The notes: generated by a model from the sequence alone, not told the origin. Numbered from the stretch's first letter, positions 1 to 9,346 are shown. The stretch: DNA of 64,000 nucleotides from F23-D06 sp963620035 (GCA_963620035.1 CAVEXN010000004.1:48348-112347), one strand, 5' to 3'. A program made the numbers and translations.

Positions 1-1
1 C

Positions 2-223
2 TACATCGTGAACATAACACAATGCAAAGGCGGCGGCGGCGTCGAGATGGGGCGATATCTTACCGGGAAACACCTCGCAGACATCGGCGTAATCAGCGGT
101 CATGACATGACAACGGAGGCCGCCGTCACCAAACTGATGTACCTGCTGGGGCACGACCTGAACCGTGGGGAGATGAAAAGACTCATCGAACAGCCGCTCC
201 GCGGAGAACTGACCTGCGAATAG
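2..223 (+). CDS. ansA: L-asparaginase type I, C-terminal part (5' truncated by window edge)
   Basis: The open frame runs in from the left edge and stops at a TAG, leaving about 73 residues. The segments NITQCKGG, VEMGRY and VISGHDMTTEAAVTKL are typical of the C-terminal domain of cytoplasmic type I L-asparaginases, which hydrolyse asparagine to aspartate and ammonia. The catalytic N-terminal domain lies outside the window, so activity cannot be judged. The codon at position 8 (GTG) is internal, not a start. The gene converges on yifB, with only 15 bp between the two stop codons. Confidence 0.85.
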   Translation, partial: YIVNITQCKGGGGVEMGRYLTGKHLADIGVISGHDMTTEAAVTKLMYLLGHDLNRGEMKRLIEQPLRGELTCE

Positions 224-238
224 CCGCCCCCTGCCCTC

Positions 239-1780
239 TCATTTCCCCCAATTGTCCCGGTCGAGGCTTCTGAAATTTATGGCTTCGCTCAAATGACCTG
301 TCTCAATGTTGCCGCTGCCATCAAGGTCGGCGATAGTTCTTGCAACCTTGAGGATGCGGTCGTATGCACGGGCAGAGAGCCCCAGCCGGTCCATTGCCTG
401 TTTGAGGATCAATTGCCCGTCATCGCCAATGACGCAATACTGCCGCACCATCTTGCTGCTCATCTGGGCATTGCAAAAGACATTGGCATGTTTTTCAAAA
501 CGAGTTTTCTGCATTTGCCGGGCGGCAACCACACGGCGGCGTATGCAGGCACTGCTCTCTACAGGCTTGTCGGCCGCCAACTCCTCGTGGCTGACAGGAG
601 TCACCTCAACATGCAGGTCAATGCGGTCCATCAAGGGTCCCGACACACGCCCGAGATAACCCTGTATTTCACCGGGGCGGCAAGTGCAGGCTATGGTCGG
701 ATGGTTGTAGTTTCCGCACGGGCATGGGTTCATGGCCGCAATGAACATGAAAGATGCCGGGAAATCGACAGAATACTGAGATCGTGAGATTGTCACGAAG
801 CGGTCTTCTAAAGGCTGTCGGAGCACCTCAAGCACATTACGCTTGAACTCGGGCAGTTCGTCGGCGAAGAGCACGCCGTTGTGCGCCAGCGAAATCTCGC
901 CGGGTTGAGGGTGTGTGCCGCCGCCCACCAACGCGACATCGCTGATGGTATGGTGCGGTGAACGGAACGGGCGTACGGCCATCAACGAGGAGAAACGCCC
1001 CATCTTTCCCGCAACGGAATGGATCTTGGTCGTCTCAAGCGCCTCTTCTAAGGTCAAGGGCGGCAAGATGGAAGGGATTCGCTTGGCCAGCATCGTCTTA
1101 CCGGATCCCGGCGGCCCGATCAGAATCGCATTGTGTCCACCGGCCGCCGCTATCTCCAACGCCCGCTTTATGTTCTCCTGACCTTTCACCTCCGAGAAAT
1201 CGTACTCGTAGTTGTTGAGACTGCGCTGAAACTCGGCCTCTATGTTCACCCGCACGGGATCTATCGGCGTTCCTTTGTTGAAATAGTCGATGACCTGCCC
1301 GATGTTTTCCACCCCCAGGACATCAATGCCCTGCACGATGGCAGCCTCTTTGGCATTCTGCACGGGCAGGATGACCGCTTTCTTGCCGTTCCTCTTGGCT
1401 TCCATAGCAATCGGAAGCGCACCTTTCACCGACTGCAAGGTGCCGTCTAACGAAAGTTCGCCTAAAATGTAGTACTCTTGCAAAGAGTTTCCGCCACAGA
1501 TCTGCTCCGAAGCCGCCAGAATAGCAGTCGCCAAGGTCAAGTCAAAGGCAGACCCCTCCTTGCGGATGTCCGCCGGCGCCATATTAACCACAATCTTGCG
1601 ACCGGGTATCCGCAAGCCGTAGTGTTTCAATGACGTGTCGATGCGCTGCTGGCTCTCTTTGACAGCACTGTCAGGCAAGCCTACCAGATGGAAACCGATG
1701 CCGTTGTCAACATTGACCTCTACGGCAATCTGCTTTGCCGCAACCCCCATCAAAGCACATGAATAAGTTTTTACCAACAT
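239..1780 (-). CDS. YifB/ComM family Mg-chelatase-like AAA+ ATPase
   Basis: This 513-residue protein has the full YifB (ComM) layout. An N-terminal Lon-protease-like S5 fold (GFHLVGLPDSAVKES, NMAPADIRKEG) is followed by an AAA+ Mg-chelatase core with a Walker A motif GPPGSGKTMLAK near residue 220 and a Walker B-like LFADELPEF. A C-terminal Mg-chelatase domain ends in a conserved SLDRDNWGK. In Proteobacteria ComM is a hexameric helicase promoting branch migration during natural transformation; the role in Bacteroidota is less clear. The length is normal for the family. A TATTTTTG promoter box lies about 25 bp upstream of the ATG, so the gene is probably transcribed separately from the upstream nucleotidyltransferase gene. 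Confidence 0.92.
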   Translation of the reverse strand: MLVKTYSCALMGVAAKQIAVEVNVDNGIGFHLVGLPDSAVKESQQRIDTSLKHYGLRIPGRKIVVNMAPADIRKEGSAFDLTLATAILAASEQICGGNSLQEYYILGELSLDGTLQSVKGALPIAMEAKRNGKKAVILPVQNAKEAAIVQGIDVLGVENIGQVIDYFNKGTPIDPVRVNIEAEFQRSLNNYEYDFSEVKGQENIKRALEIAAAGGHNAILIGPPGSGKTMLAKRIPSILPPLTLEEALETTKIHSVAGKMGRFSSLMAVRPFRSPHHTISDVALVGGGTHPQPGEISLAHNGVLFADELPEFKRNVLEVLRQPLEDRFVTISRSQYSVDFPASFMFIAAMNPCPCGNYNHPTIACTCRPGEIQGYLGRVSGPLMDRIDLHVEVTPVSHEELAADKPVESSACIRRRVVAARQMQKTRFEKHANVFCNAQMSSKMVRQYCVIGDDGQLILKQAMDRLGLSARAYDRILKVARTIADLDGSGNIETGHLSEAINFRSLDRDNWGK

Positions 1781-1805
1781 ATTTTTCCTGTTTTGTTTTC
1801 AAGCG

Positions 1806-1813
1806 CAAAAATA
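1806..1813 (-). promoter_or_regulatory. -7 promoter element for yifB
   Basis: Reading leftward the sequence is TATTTTTG, matching the Bacteroidota TAnnTTTG box. It sits in an AT-rich 79 bp gap, 25 bp from the yifB ATG. No TTTG is seen at the expected -33 distance. Confidence 0.6.
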
Positions 1814-1859
1814 GGAAAAATATAACAAACTAAAATATATTTTAGATAAATTTTTATTT

Positions 1860-2759
1860 TTATCCTATATGCTTCAATTTCTCCACAACGACGGGGCGGT
1901 CTTCCTGATAGGTGACGCCGAACCATTCGGCCTGACTGTGAAGCACTTTGATGCGTGCAAGACCATTGTTCATCAAATAGGATATCACGTCCGGAATCGG
2001 GAACTCCGCCGTGACGTTCTGCTGGTTCTCTTTGAGGAATTGGGAAAAAAGACCTTCAAGGCAGTTGAAAAAGGCAGGTGTGAACCCCCAGAAATTCATA
2101 CTGACAGGCTCCTCTCCGCTGAATACACGGTGTCTTCCTTCTTCAAGGTTTTCGATTACATTTCCCATGCGTGCGATCTTACGGTTCTCTTCAATAGTCT
2201 TCAGGAACCCGTTCTCGTCAGTGGAACAGACCCCTCTTGAAACGGTACCGTTGTCAGACAAAGTCTTGTCTAGGCGATAACCCACCATAGCATACACAGG
2301 ATGTTCCGATGACTGTTCTTCATGCAAAAAAGCAGCCATGGCTCCGAAAGCCTCCTTGCCATAAAAGTCATCTGCATTTATGACGGTGAAAGGCTCGTGT
2401 ACGGCATCCTTGGCCACAAGGATGGCATGTGCCGTGCCGTAAGGCTTCTTCCGTTCCTCATTCAAGGTGAAACCCTCGGGAAGCATATCCAACTCCTGGA
2501 AAACATAATCCACTGACATGCTGTCGGCATAGCGCGGAAGCACATAGCGTCTGAAATCCTCTTCCATAGAGCGGCGGATGACAAAGACTGTCTTCCCGTA
2601 TCCGCTCTCGGCGGCATAGCGGACGGCGTAGTCCATTATCGTTTCGCCATTGGGACCCATGGGGTCCAACTGTTTCAATCCACCATAACGGCTCCCCATA
2701 CCGGCAGCCAAGACAAGTAATGTTGGTTTTTTCATCGTATTATGATTTTTAGTTTCCAT
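1860..2759 (-). CDS. Sugar-nucleotide-type nucleotidyltransferase
   Basis: The 299-residue protein opens with an NTP-transferase signature (VLAAGMGSRYGGLKQL, then GPNGETIMDYAV) and carries VINADDFYG, the metal- and nucleotide-binding region of the GT-A-like nucleotidyltransferases. It probably activates a sugar phosphate or similar compound with an NTP; the substrate cannot be told from the sequence. It lies 23 bp after the MurL-like gene and is probably in the same operon, which hints at a role in cell-wall or surface-sugar precursor supply (inference). The start could be the first Met or the Met nine codons in (2735), which directly precedes KKPTLLVLAAG; both are open. Confidence 0.8.
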   Translation of the reverse strand: METKNHNTMKKPTLLVLAAGMGSRYGGLKQLDPMGPNGETIMDYAVRYAAESGYGKTVFVIRRSMEEDFRRYVLPRYADSMSVDYVFQELDMLPEGFTLNEERKKPYGTAHAILVAKDAVHEPFTVINADDFYGKEAFGAMAAFLHEEQSSEHPVYAMVGYRLDKTLSDNGTVSRGVCSTDENGFLKTIEENRKIARMGNVIENLEEGRHRVFSGEEPVSMNFWGFTPAFFNCLEGLFSQFLKENQQNVTAEFPIPDVISYLMNNGLARIKVLHSQAEWFGVTYQEDRPVVVEKLKHIG

Positions 2760-2782
2760 TATTCCATCTTTTGAAAAACCGT

Positions 2783-4087
2783 TTACGGCGCCATATTGAA
2801 ATAATCCTCCAGCAGAGCGTCTTCAATCTGTCCCATCTGGACATTGATGTAATGTTTGATAAGGTATTTGTCTTTGCGGCTCTCCAAGATGCGTTTCAAG
2901 GCCTCGTTCACCTCCCCTATTGTCCCCACGCACTCGAAAGGCTTATGGGTGGAGAAGCCCGCAAGCTCGTCAAAGACATGTTCCAATTCCGGATTGTCGA
3001 GCAAGTCTTCGCCGAAGATGTCAATCATCACGGCATCGTCAACGAACGGCGAGAGGATGATGTAGGCGAAAAGACATTTTGAACACTTGCAGCACCACTT
3101 GTCCTCCTTGCTTCCGGCATTGCAGCTCTTGAAAGTGTGGAAATACTGTGGATAGTGTGCGAACTTCCCGGCAATCTGCAGTTCCGTGAACGGGCGGAGG
3201 TAACTGAAATAATGGTTGGAATTACCCATGAACCGTTCAACATAGTTGCGGAAATCCTGCTCGAATTCCAGTGATTTGGAATACTGGTGGTTGATGTGCG
3301 TTCCTATGACCGTAGGCTCGTCAGCGCTGGCCTCGTTGGAGAGCGCCACGTCACGTATGCCTGTCACAGCAGAGACAAGTACAGAATAGAATGCCAACAT
3401 AGCGGAAAAAGGCGTATGTCCGTTGAGGAATCCCTCACCGTTGAGCCGTAACAGCAGCGGGTCGATGGTACGCTGCATCCTGATGACCTTCTCCGGAGCG
3501 TCAAATCCGGCAATGCGCGCGCACTCCAACGTGGTCCCTCTTGGGTTTATGATGAACGGCGCCACCTGACGCTGCCGTCCCAGTTCCTCGAGCGTAACCA
3601 CCGAGTCTTTTCCGCCGCCTATCGGCACGATTACATGGTTGCTTTCTTTCATCTTCGGATACGAGAACGACTCCGCCTTGGCGCTGCTCGCCCCGAAAGT
3701 GAAGTCCATAAACGTTCTGGCATCGCTCCGGATGCCGTTCTTGTAGAAAAACTCGCCCAGGCCGTTCCAGTACAATTTGCGCCACCAGTCCTGCTGCTCC
3801 TCATTCAAACGGCAGGGCTTGATATGGACGACAGGGCTGCATGTGCATTTCCAATAACTAATCAGTTCCATCAAGCCGATATGGAATACCATTCCATCAA
3901 GTTCGGACAAGTCAGCGGGGAATGCGGACCAGATGCCGGGGCTCAACACGGCACACGGTGAGAACTCAATCGTCTCTCCGATGTTGAAAAAGAACTTCAG
4001 GTGCAAGTCGTCGCCTATCCGTTTGTATTCGTATCCCTCGTAAGTGAAAACAGGATATCGGGTGCGTAATTCTTCAAATTTTGCCAT
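2783..4087 (-). CDS. MurL-like UDP-MurNAc-L-Ala-L-Glu epimerase family protein
   Basis: This 434-residue protein resembles MurL, the ATP-dependent enzyme described in Xanthomonas that converts the L-Glu of UDP-MurNAc-L-Ala-L-Glu to D-Glu in peptidoglycan precursor synthesis. Visible signatures, in order, are VPIGGGKDSVVTLEEL (PP-loop-like ATP site, near residue 155), NGHTPFSAM, ALSNEASADEPT, NHQYSKSLEFEQ, the cysteine pairs WCCKCSKC, IFGEDLLDNPELE and KPFECVG. This order of motifs is what I recall for the MurL family. No murD2 partner ligase is in the window. It sits in a leftward run between a FISUMP protein gene (28 bp upstream) and the nucleotidyltransferase gene. The assignment is by remembered motifs only; a different PP-loop enzyme is possible. 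Confidence 0.68.
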   Translation of the reverse strand: MAKFEELRTRYPVFTYEGYEYKRIGDDLHLKFFFNIGETIEFSPCAVLSPGIWSAFPADLSELDGMVFHIGLMELISYWKCTCSPVVHIKPCRLNEEQQDWWRKLYWNGLGEFFYKNGIRSDARTFMDFTFGASSAKAESFSYPKMKESNHVIVPIGGGKDSVVTLEELGRQRQVAPFIINPRGTTLECARIAGFDAPEKVIRMQRTIDPLLLRLNGEGFLNGHTPFSAMLAFYSVLVSAVTGIRDVALSNEASADEPTVIGTHINHQYSKSLEFEQDFRNYVERFMGNSNHYFSYLRPFTELQIAGKFAHYPQYFHTFKSCNAGSKEDKWCCKCSKCLFAYIILSPFVDDAVMIDIFGEDLLDNPELEHVFDELAGFSTHKPFECVGTIGEVNEALKRILESRKDKYLIKHYINVQMGQIEDALLEDYFNMAP

Positions 4088-4115
4088 TGTTGTATTTGTT
4101 TGCTAAGTAATAGGA

Positions 4116-4865
4116 TCAGTCCGTGTCCTTGAGGCAGCGTACCGGGTATGCGGCCTCTTTAGGGGTGCAGTTTATTTCAACGGTGGCATTCGAAGCCGAG
4201 AAAAAATGGACCGGCGATGTTGCATCGCTACCTTCAGAGGCTGTCCAGAATCCCGTGTTCGTTCCGAAACCGTCGTGCCCTTTCCAGAAGCAGCCTGACG
4301 GCAAGGCGCAGAAGCCGGAAGCATCATTGTTCTCGGGGGTATCTGCAATGCTGCAAGGCGTGAGCAGGTCAGACTGTCCGGAGCCCCAAACTTCGCGGGA
4401 GGCCAACGCTTTCGCCACATTGTTCACGTCTGAGCCACAGCGGTACTCGTCTCGGTAGCCCAGGAAGTCCTCCAGCGCCATCCATTCGAGATTGGATGGC
4501 AGGTGCCATCCGTCGGGGCAGATGCCTTGTACGCCACTCGGGACATCCTCCGTCGCCCGGGCTCCGTTCACGGCTTCATTCCAAGTATAAAGCAGCCCGT
4601 ATTTCAGCACGTTGGCCGGATTACCTCCCGGGAAACGATCTTCCCCTAAATGGCGAGTAAAGGCTGTCAACTCTGAGCCGTCCGGGGCATACGTCGTCCG
4701 CAGGTTGTCGCGCATCCAGCACTGCTGCCCCAACATGACCGTGCGGTAAAGATTTCCCTCGCTGTCTTTCACCTTTCCGCAATCCTGCAACTGCGCCGCA
4801 ATGCGGTTGAGCGGAAACGCAAGCAGAAGCAAAGCGCAAAGAAGGTCGTTTCTCCCTATTCCCAT
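4116..4865 (-). CDS. Secreted FISUMP-domain protein
   Basis: The protein has 249 residues. A hydrophobic N-terminus (LLCALLLLAFPLNRIAAQ) looks like a signal peptide ending near residue 25. The rest matches the Fibrobacter succinogenes major paralogous (FISUMP) domain: VMLGQQCWMRDNLRT, YGLLYTWNEAV, ICPDGWHLPSNLEWMALE, FWTAS and a C-terminal PVRCLKD. The fold is C-type-lectin-like, and these proteins are surface or secreted; the ligand is unknown. Cysteines are spread through the domain and may form disulphides. It overlaps the 3' end of the upstream SDR gene by 10 bp, which suggests translational coupling. Confidence 0.75.
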   Translation of the reverse strand: MGIGRNDLLCALLLLAFPLNRIAAQLQDCGKVKDSEGNLYRTVMLGQQCWMRDNLRTTYAPDGSELTAFTRHLGEDRFPGGNPANVLKYGLLYTWNEAVNGARATEDVPSGVQGICPDGWHLPSNLEWMALEDFLGYRDEYRCGSDVNNVAKALASREVWGSGQSDLLTPCSIADTPENNDASGFCALPSGCFWKGHDGFGTNTGFWTASEGSDATSPVHFFSASNATVEINCTPKEAAYPVRCLKDTD

Positions 4866-6331
4866 CCGTCGAAAATTTCAGGTCCATAGACATTGTGTTC
4901 TCCTTTATGCTGGGGCAGCCAGACCTGTGCAAAGAACGGGCTGTGCCGGGCAAGGTCGTCATAGTCCCATGCGGGCGGCAGACAATCGGGACACCAGTGC
5001 CCGCCCAGCAGTATAAGTTTCGGCGAAGCCTCGAAGCGGTGCCCCTTGTGGCATTGCCACGTCAGTTTCTTTTCGGCGTCCCCGCCATATGAGTCAGACA
5101 GAAGCTTGCCGCCCCGGAACTCGGCCGCCCTCCGCAATTCGTCCAGTGAAAGTTCGGACAACGGCTTGTTCTCGTCGTAGCCATGGTCTATATGGACGGC
5201 CTGCCCGATACCGGGCGGTTCCGACAAGTCCATATCGTTCCAGTCGGGAATATTGCGCCAGTTCTCTAAGTTGCCGTAATAGGCTTTGATGCGGTTCTGG
5301 TCGTTGTGCTTGATCCACCATTGTGTTCCCCATTGTTTTTTGTTGGCCATAAGCGACATCACGGCTTTGATAAGGCCCGCCGGCACTATTTCCGCCATCT
5401 TGAAATAGCCGGGCAAGTCGCGGCTCATCCCCTCGAAATAGGTCTCGGCATCCTTATGGCGGCGAAAATGCAGGAAGTTTTCCAAGAGGTCTGCATCCAG
5501 ATAATACTGTCCGTGGAAATTGCGCAACACAAACCAGTTTGCATTGAAAATCTTCTCGGGCGGCGGGCAATGTACGGCCTGGAGGATGAGGCGTTCGAAC
5601 TTGTAGTTGGTCATCCGGAAGCCGGAGCCGCTGCTGATATTGTAGAAACGGTTCCAGAAACACTCGGGCACATCCTCGCCACACACATTGGCGAGCAGCC
5701 GGCCGGAGTCCTCCACGGTGGCCCATTCCAGCACTCCCCGGACGGGCACATGGAACATGATGGGGTCGAAGTTCTTGAGTATGCCGGGATAGAGTATGCC
5801 CGACTGCCGGAGGCTGACCCAATGTTTGAGCCCCGAGTCGGCAAAGATGCGTTCCGCCTTTATTTTGCTGATGCCGTAATGGTCATATACGCTGGCACAA
5901 ACGGGGTCGCCGGTGCGTCCCCAATGCAACGGCGCGTTCCGGTCGGAAGTCTGTGCCACAGAGCCTATGTAAACCACCTTGATGTCGTCTGCGTTTGGCT
6001 GCGCCAAAACCGCATTTACGACGTTCTGCGCCGAGGTGACATTCACATACATGGTCTTTTTAGGATAATAGTCGGCAGACGGCGAAACCATACCGCCCAC
6101 ATGCAGCACATAGTCAGCCCCTTTGACACCGGCGAGCACATCTTCATACCGGGTCAGGTCGCCCCACACTATGTTAACCTTGTCTTTCACGGGTGCCAGT
6201 TTCTTGATATTCTTTTCGCTGCGGCGTGCAAGGACAGTCACGTCGTACAGGTCAGGCTTGCGGAGCAATTCCTGCAGCCCCGCCCACCCCATCACGCCGG
6301 TGGCGCCAGTAAGGAAAACGCGTTTTTTCAT
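4856..6331 (-). CDS. SDR-family NAD(P)-dependent epimerase/dehydratase with C-terminal zinc-ribbon-like domain
   Basis: The 491-residue protein starts with an extended short-chain dehydrogenase: the Rossmann motif TGATGVMGWAG at residues 8-18 and the catalytic tyrosine-lysine pair in YGISKIKAE. The SDR part is about 370 residues. The last 100 residues are unusual: after a linker comes a putative zinc-binding unit CHKGH ... CPDC (20-odd residues apart), with tryptophans before and after, like small zinc-ribbon domains of the CxxGH-CPxC type. The substrate is unknown; the SDR part most resembles 3-beta-HSD-like or nucleotide-sugar-type members. The start MKKRVFLTGATG is unambiguous. It follows the M16 peptidase gene by 51 bp and overlaps the FISUMP gene. 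Confidence 0.75.
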   Translation of the reverse strand: MKKRVFLTGATGVMGWAGLQELLRKPDLYDVTVLARRSEKNIKKLAPVKDKVNIVWGDLTRYEDVLAGVKGADYVLHVGGMVSPSADYYPKKTMYVNVTSAQNVVNAVLAQPNADDIKVVYIGSVAQTSDRNAPLHWGRTGDPVCASVYDHYGISKIKAERIFADSGLKHWVSLRQSGILYPGILKNFDPIMFHVPVRGVLEWATVEDSGRLLANVCGEDVPECFWNRFYNISSGSGFRMTNYKFERLILQAVHCPPPEKIFNANWFVLRNFHGQYYLDADLLENFLHFRRHKDAETYFEGMSRDLPGYFKMAEIVPAGLIKAVMSLMANKKQWGTQWWIKHNDQNRIKAYYGNLENWRNIPDWNDMDLSEPPGIGQAVHIDHGYDENKPLSELSLDELRRAAEFRGGKLLSDSYGGDAEKKLTWQCHKGHRFEASPKLILLGGHWCPDCLPPAWDYDDLARHSPFFAQVWLPQHKGEHNVYGPEIFDGWE

Positions 6332-6382
6332 TTTTTTTTCAAATTGTTCAACAAAAGGTCACAAGGGGGAAACCGCCTTTTT

Positions 6383-9289
6383 TCAGTAACCGAAGATGTC
6401 GGCGAGGGAGAGTTTCACGACACGTCCGAAGCGGGCCTGCACGGCCTCGAAGTCAACCTCGCCGTCGGCGGCCAGGATCATGTAGGTCTTCGGGTTGTTC
6501 TTGATATATTTGGCATTGAAGTCCCGGATATCTTTCATCGTGAAGGCATCGATAAGGTTGTAGAAGTCGCGGCGGTAGTCATAGTCGATGCCCATCTTGC
6601 GGTTGCGCTGGTACATGTTGAGGATTGACATTTTGGTGATGCGGTTGGCGGCGATGGAGGACTTTGCCCCCTCTCGGGCCAATTCGAATGCTGTTTCAGA
6701 CACGGGCATATTGTTGAACAGGGAGTCGAAAGCCACGAGCGCATCAACGATCTTGTCGTTTTGCGTTGCTACATAAGAATAGTTGTACATGTATTTTGCG
6801 GTATCTTGGGGGCATACGAATCCGGATGTGGCGGAGTATGCCAACGAGCGTTTCTCACGCATCTCCTGGAACACGATGGCATTCATGCTGCCGCCGAAGT
6901 ACTGGTTGTACATATTGATGACGGGCAACAGGGAAGCATCCATCATGCCGCTGCGCATAGAGGTGATGACACGCGACTGACGGGCGGGGTACGGGGCATA
7001 ATAGACCACATTCTCCGTCGTAGCAAGCCGTTCGATTATCTTTTGCGGGGCTGGCGTGTGGTATGTTTTTGGAAGAATGTAGTTTTTCTTCAAGGCGGCT
7101 TTCAGTTTCTTCAATGAAGCCGGGCCATAATAGAAGAATTCCGGTTTGCACTGAAGCAGCGCGCGGAAGACAGCCAACAGTTTCTCTCCGTCCATATTGC
7201 GGATCTGCTCTTCGGACAGTTGGTAATTGACCAGTTCGGGGCCATATTCGGCATACGAGCGAAGGCAGTTCATCACGCTGTTCTGGCGGGTCTTGGCATC
7301 CTGACGGGTTTTGAGCGCGTCGTCAATCACATGCCGCAGTCCATCGCCGGAAGGAATGGCGTTTGCAAACACCTCCATCATCAAGTCCAAAGCCTTGCCG
7401 AAATTCTCTGAAAGCCCGGAGAGCACAATCTCCGTTTCAACGTCCGAACAGCTGATGTAATAACTGCAGGCAAGCTGGTAGAAACGGGTCTTCACCTCTT
7501 CGGCGGTCATTTTCGGGGTGCCGAGGAAGTTGAGGTAACTGACGGCACAAGGCAAGTACAGGTCATTGAGTTCGCCGACAGTGAAGAGGATTTTGAGCGT
7601 GAAAGTGCCGTCTTCGTCATTGTGAATGTAGTTGACCGCCGCATCGCAGTAACTGTCAAAGGTGATTGACTGGTTGAAATCCACGAACACGGGCTCTATC
7701 GGCTTCACCTCGCGTTGTCTGACCTGCCTGAAGAAATCGGATTCTGCATCGCGGTTGAGTTGAATGGCGGTGATGGCGGGTTTCGGAACCTTGACGGTCT
7801 CGGAGGGCTCGCCCTGACGTTTGTAAACTACCACATGGCTGCCCTCCTTGAAATGGCGTTTGGCAAAGCTGAGTATGTCTTCCTTCGTGATTTTGGTATA
7901 GAGTTCGATGCTTTGCGAGGCATAGTACCAGTCGATGTCGTTCTCGAATGCGTTGGCGAGCATAAAGGCCCGGGAGCGGTTGCTGCCCTGCTTCCTCATT
8001 TCACCGAGTCTCATGTTGTTGACGGCGGCCCGGAGAAGGTTCTCGTCAAACTTGCCTTGCTTGAGCAGTTCAATTTGCTCGAGCAGCAGGTCTTTGGCAT
8101 CCTCCAGGGACTGGCCGGCATTGGGCCGCGCATAGAGCACGTAAGCCGAATTGTCGCAGAGCACGTATGGGTAGGCAGAAGCCGAGGCGACAAGATGCTT
8201 CTGGTTGAGGTTCAAGTCGATGATGCCGCATTTCCCGTTTGACAGCATGTTGTCGAGCATGCGCAGTATGTAGATGTCCTTGTGGTTCGCCGGAAGGTCC
8301 ATCCTGAAAGCGACAGTAACAAACGGGGCTTCGTGCCCGACAACCTCACATTCGACGGGGCTCTCGATAGGAGTCTCTTTGCGTATGGAATAATGCGGAA
8401 GATCGTTGGCCTGCATTTTCCCGAAACAGCGGTCGATGACGGCTATGGCCTCGTCATAGTCAAAGTCGCCCGAAAGACAGACGGCCATATTGTTAGGCAC
8501 ATAATAAGTGGAAACGAAATTGCGGATATTGGTGATGGATGGGTTCTTGAGGTGTTCGGCGCGACCGAGCGTCGTCTGCTGACCGTAAGGGCTGTTAGGA
8601 AACAGTGCCTTGAGCATTGCCTCGTTGGCCTGGCGCGAGTCGTTGGCCAACGAGGTGTTCTTCTCTTCATATACCGTTTCCAGTTCGGTATGGAACAGGC
8701 GCAGCACGGGGTTCATGAAGCGTTCGGCCTGGATGACGGCCCAGTTCTCCAGTTGGTTGGAGGGGATATCCTCAATATAGACCGTATAGTCGTTCGACGT
8801 GGCAGCGTTGGTGCCTTGCGAACCGATGAAACTCATCATCTTGTCATACTCGTTGGGTATGGCATAGCCGCTGGCCACATACGACAGGCTGTCGATGATA
8901 CGGTAGATGCTGTCGCGCACCGCTTTGTCGGTCTGTATGCGATATACCTCGAATTCCCGTTCTATGCGGTCGAGCAGCGGCTTCTCCGCTTTCCAGTCGA
9001 GCGTTCCGAAACTTGGCGTGCCCTTGAACATGAGGTGTTCGAGGTAGTGGGCCAGCCCTGTCGTTTCGGTGGGGTCGTTCTTGCTGCCCACGCGTACGGG
9101 AATCAGACACTGAATGCGGGGCGAGTCCTTGTAGACCGTCAGGAAAACCTTGAGCCCGTTGTCGAGGGTGTAAATGCGCGTATGCAGCGAATCGTGCGAA
9201 TAGGACACATATTCGTAATTCTTTTGTGCAGAAAGCGTTGCGGCAAGCATGCAAAGCGCCGCCATCAGAAGTAACCGATATTTTCTCAT
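6383..9289 (-). CDS. M16 family zinc metallopeptidase (insulinase/pitrilysin-like), exported
   Basis: The 968-residue protein has a signal peptide (LLLMAALCMLAATLSAQ, residues 6-22). The inverted zinc motif is H81-Y-L-E84-H85, followed by a downstream glutamate region (ELETVYEEKN), as in clan ME peptidases. Two tandem M16 repeats are evident; the C-terminal half holds MREKRSLAYSAT, the usual R/Y substrate-binding motif of inactive M16 halves. It probably degrades peptides in the periplasm. The length is right for a two-repeat member. The promoter box TATTTTTG lies about 50 bp upstream, in the divergent region shared with the crotonase gene. Confidence 0.93.
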   Translation of the reverse strand: MRKYRLLLMAALCMLAATLSAQKNYEYVSYSHDSLHTRIYTLDNGLKVFLTVYKDSPRIQCLIPVRVGSKNDPTETTGLAHYLEHLMFKGTPSFGTLDWKAEKPLLDRIEREFEVYRIQTDKAVRDSIYRIIDSLSYVASGYAIPNEYDKMMSFIGSQGTNAATSNDYTVYIEDIPSNQLENWAVIQAERFMNPVLRLFHTELETVYEEKNTSLANDSRQANEAMLKALFPNSPYGQQTTLGRAEHLKNPSITNIRNFVSTYYVPNNMAVCLSGDFDYDEAIAVIDRCFGKMQANDLPHYSIRKETPIESPVECEVVGHEAPFVTVAFRMDLPANHKDIYILRMLDNMLSNGKCGIIDLNLNQKHLVASASAYPYVLCDNSAYVLYARPNAGQSLEDAKDLLLEQIELLKQGKFDENLLRAAVNNMRLGEMRKQGSNRSRAFMLANAFENDIDWYYASQSIELYTKITKEDILSFAKRHFKEGSHVVVYKRQGEPSETVKVPKPAITAIQLNRDAESDFFRQVRQREVKPIEPVFVDFNQSITFDSYCDAAVNYIHNDEDGTFTLKILFTVGELNDLYLPCAVSYLNFLGTPKMTAEEVKTRFYQLACSYYISCSDVETEIVLSGLSENFGKALDLMMEVFANAIPSGDGLRHVIDDALKTRQDAKTRQNSVMNCLRSYAEYGPELVNYQLSEEQIRNMDGEKLLAVFRALLQCKPEFFYYGPASLKKLKAALKKNYILPKTYHTPAPQKIIERLATTENVVYYAPYPARQSRVITSMRSGMMDASLLPVINMYNQYFGGSMNAIVFQEMREKRSLAYSATSGFVCPQDTAKYMYNYSYVATQNDKIVDALVAFDSLFNNMPVSETAFELAREGAKSSIAANRITKMSILNMYQRNRKMGIDYDYRRDFYNLIDAFTMKDIRDFNAKYIKNNPKTYMILAADGEVDFEAVQARFGRVVKLSLADIFGY

Positions 9290-9338
9290 ACGTTATGTTA
9301 AATGTTAATAATCATTCTACGGCCGGGAAACAAGACGG

Positions 9339-9346
9339 CAAAAATA
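9339..9346 (-). promoter_or_regulatory. -7 promoter element for the M16 peptidase operon
   Basis: Leftward TATTTTTG box, 50 bp before the peptidase ATG, in the 188 bp divergent intergenic region. It probably also serves the downstream SDR, FISUMP, MurL-like and nucleotidyltransferase genes, since no other clear box separates them. Confidence 0.55.

Noticed and set aside
5306..6628. 440-codon rightward frame opposite the SDR and peptidase genes
   Set aside because: It is an antisense shadow: GC-rich third positions of the real genes leave few stops. Its translation has no family-like motifs.
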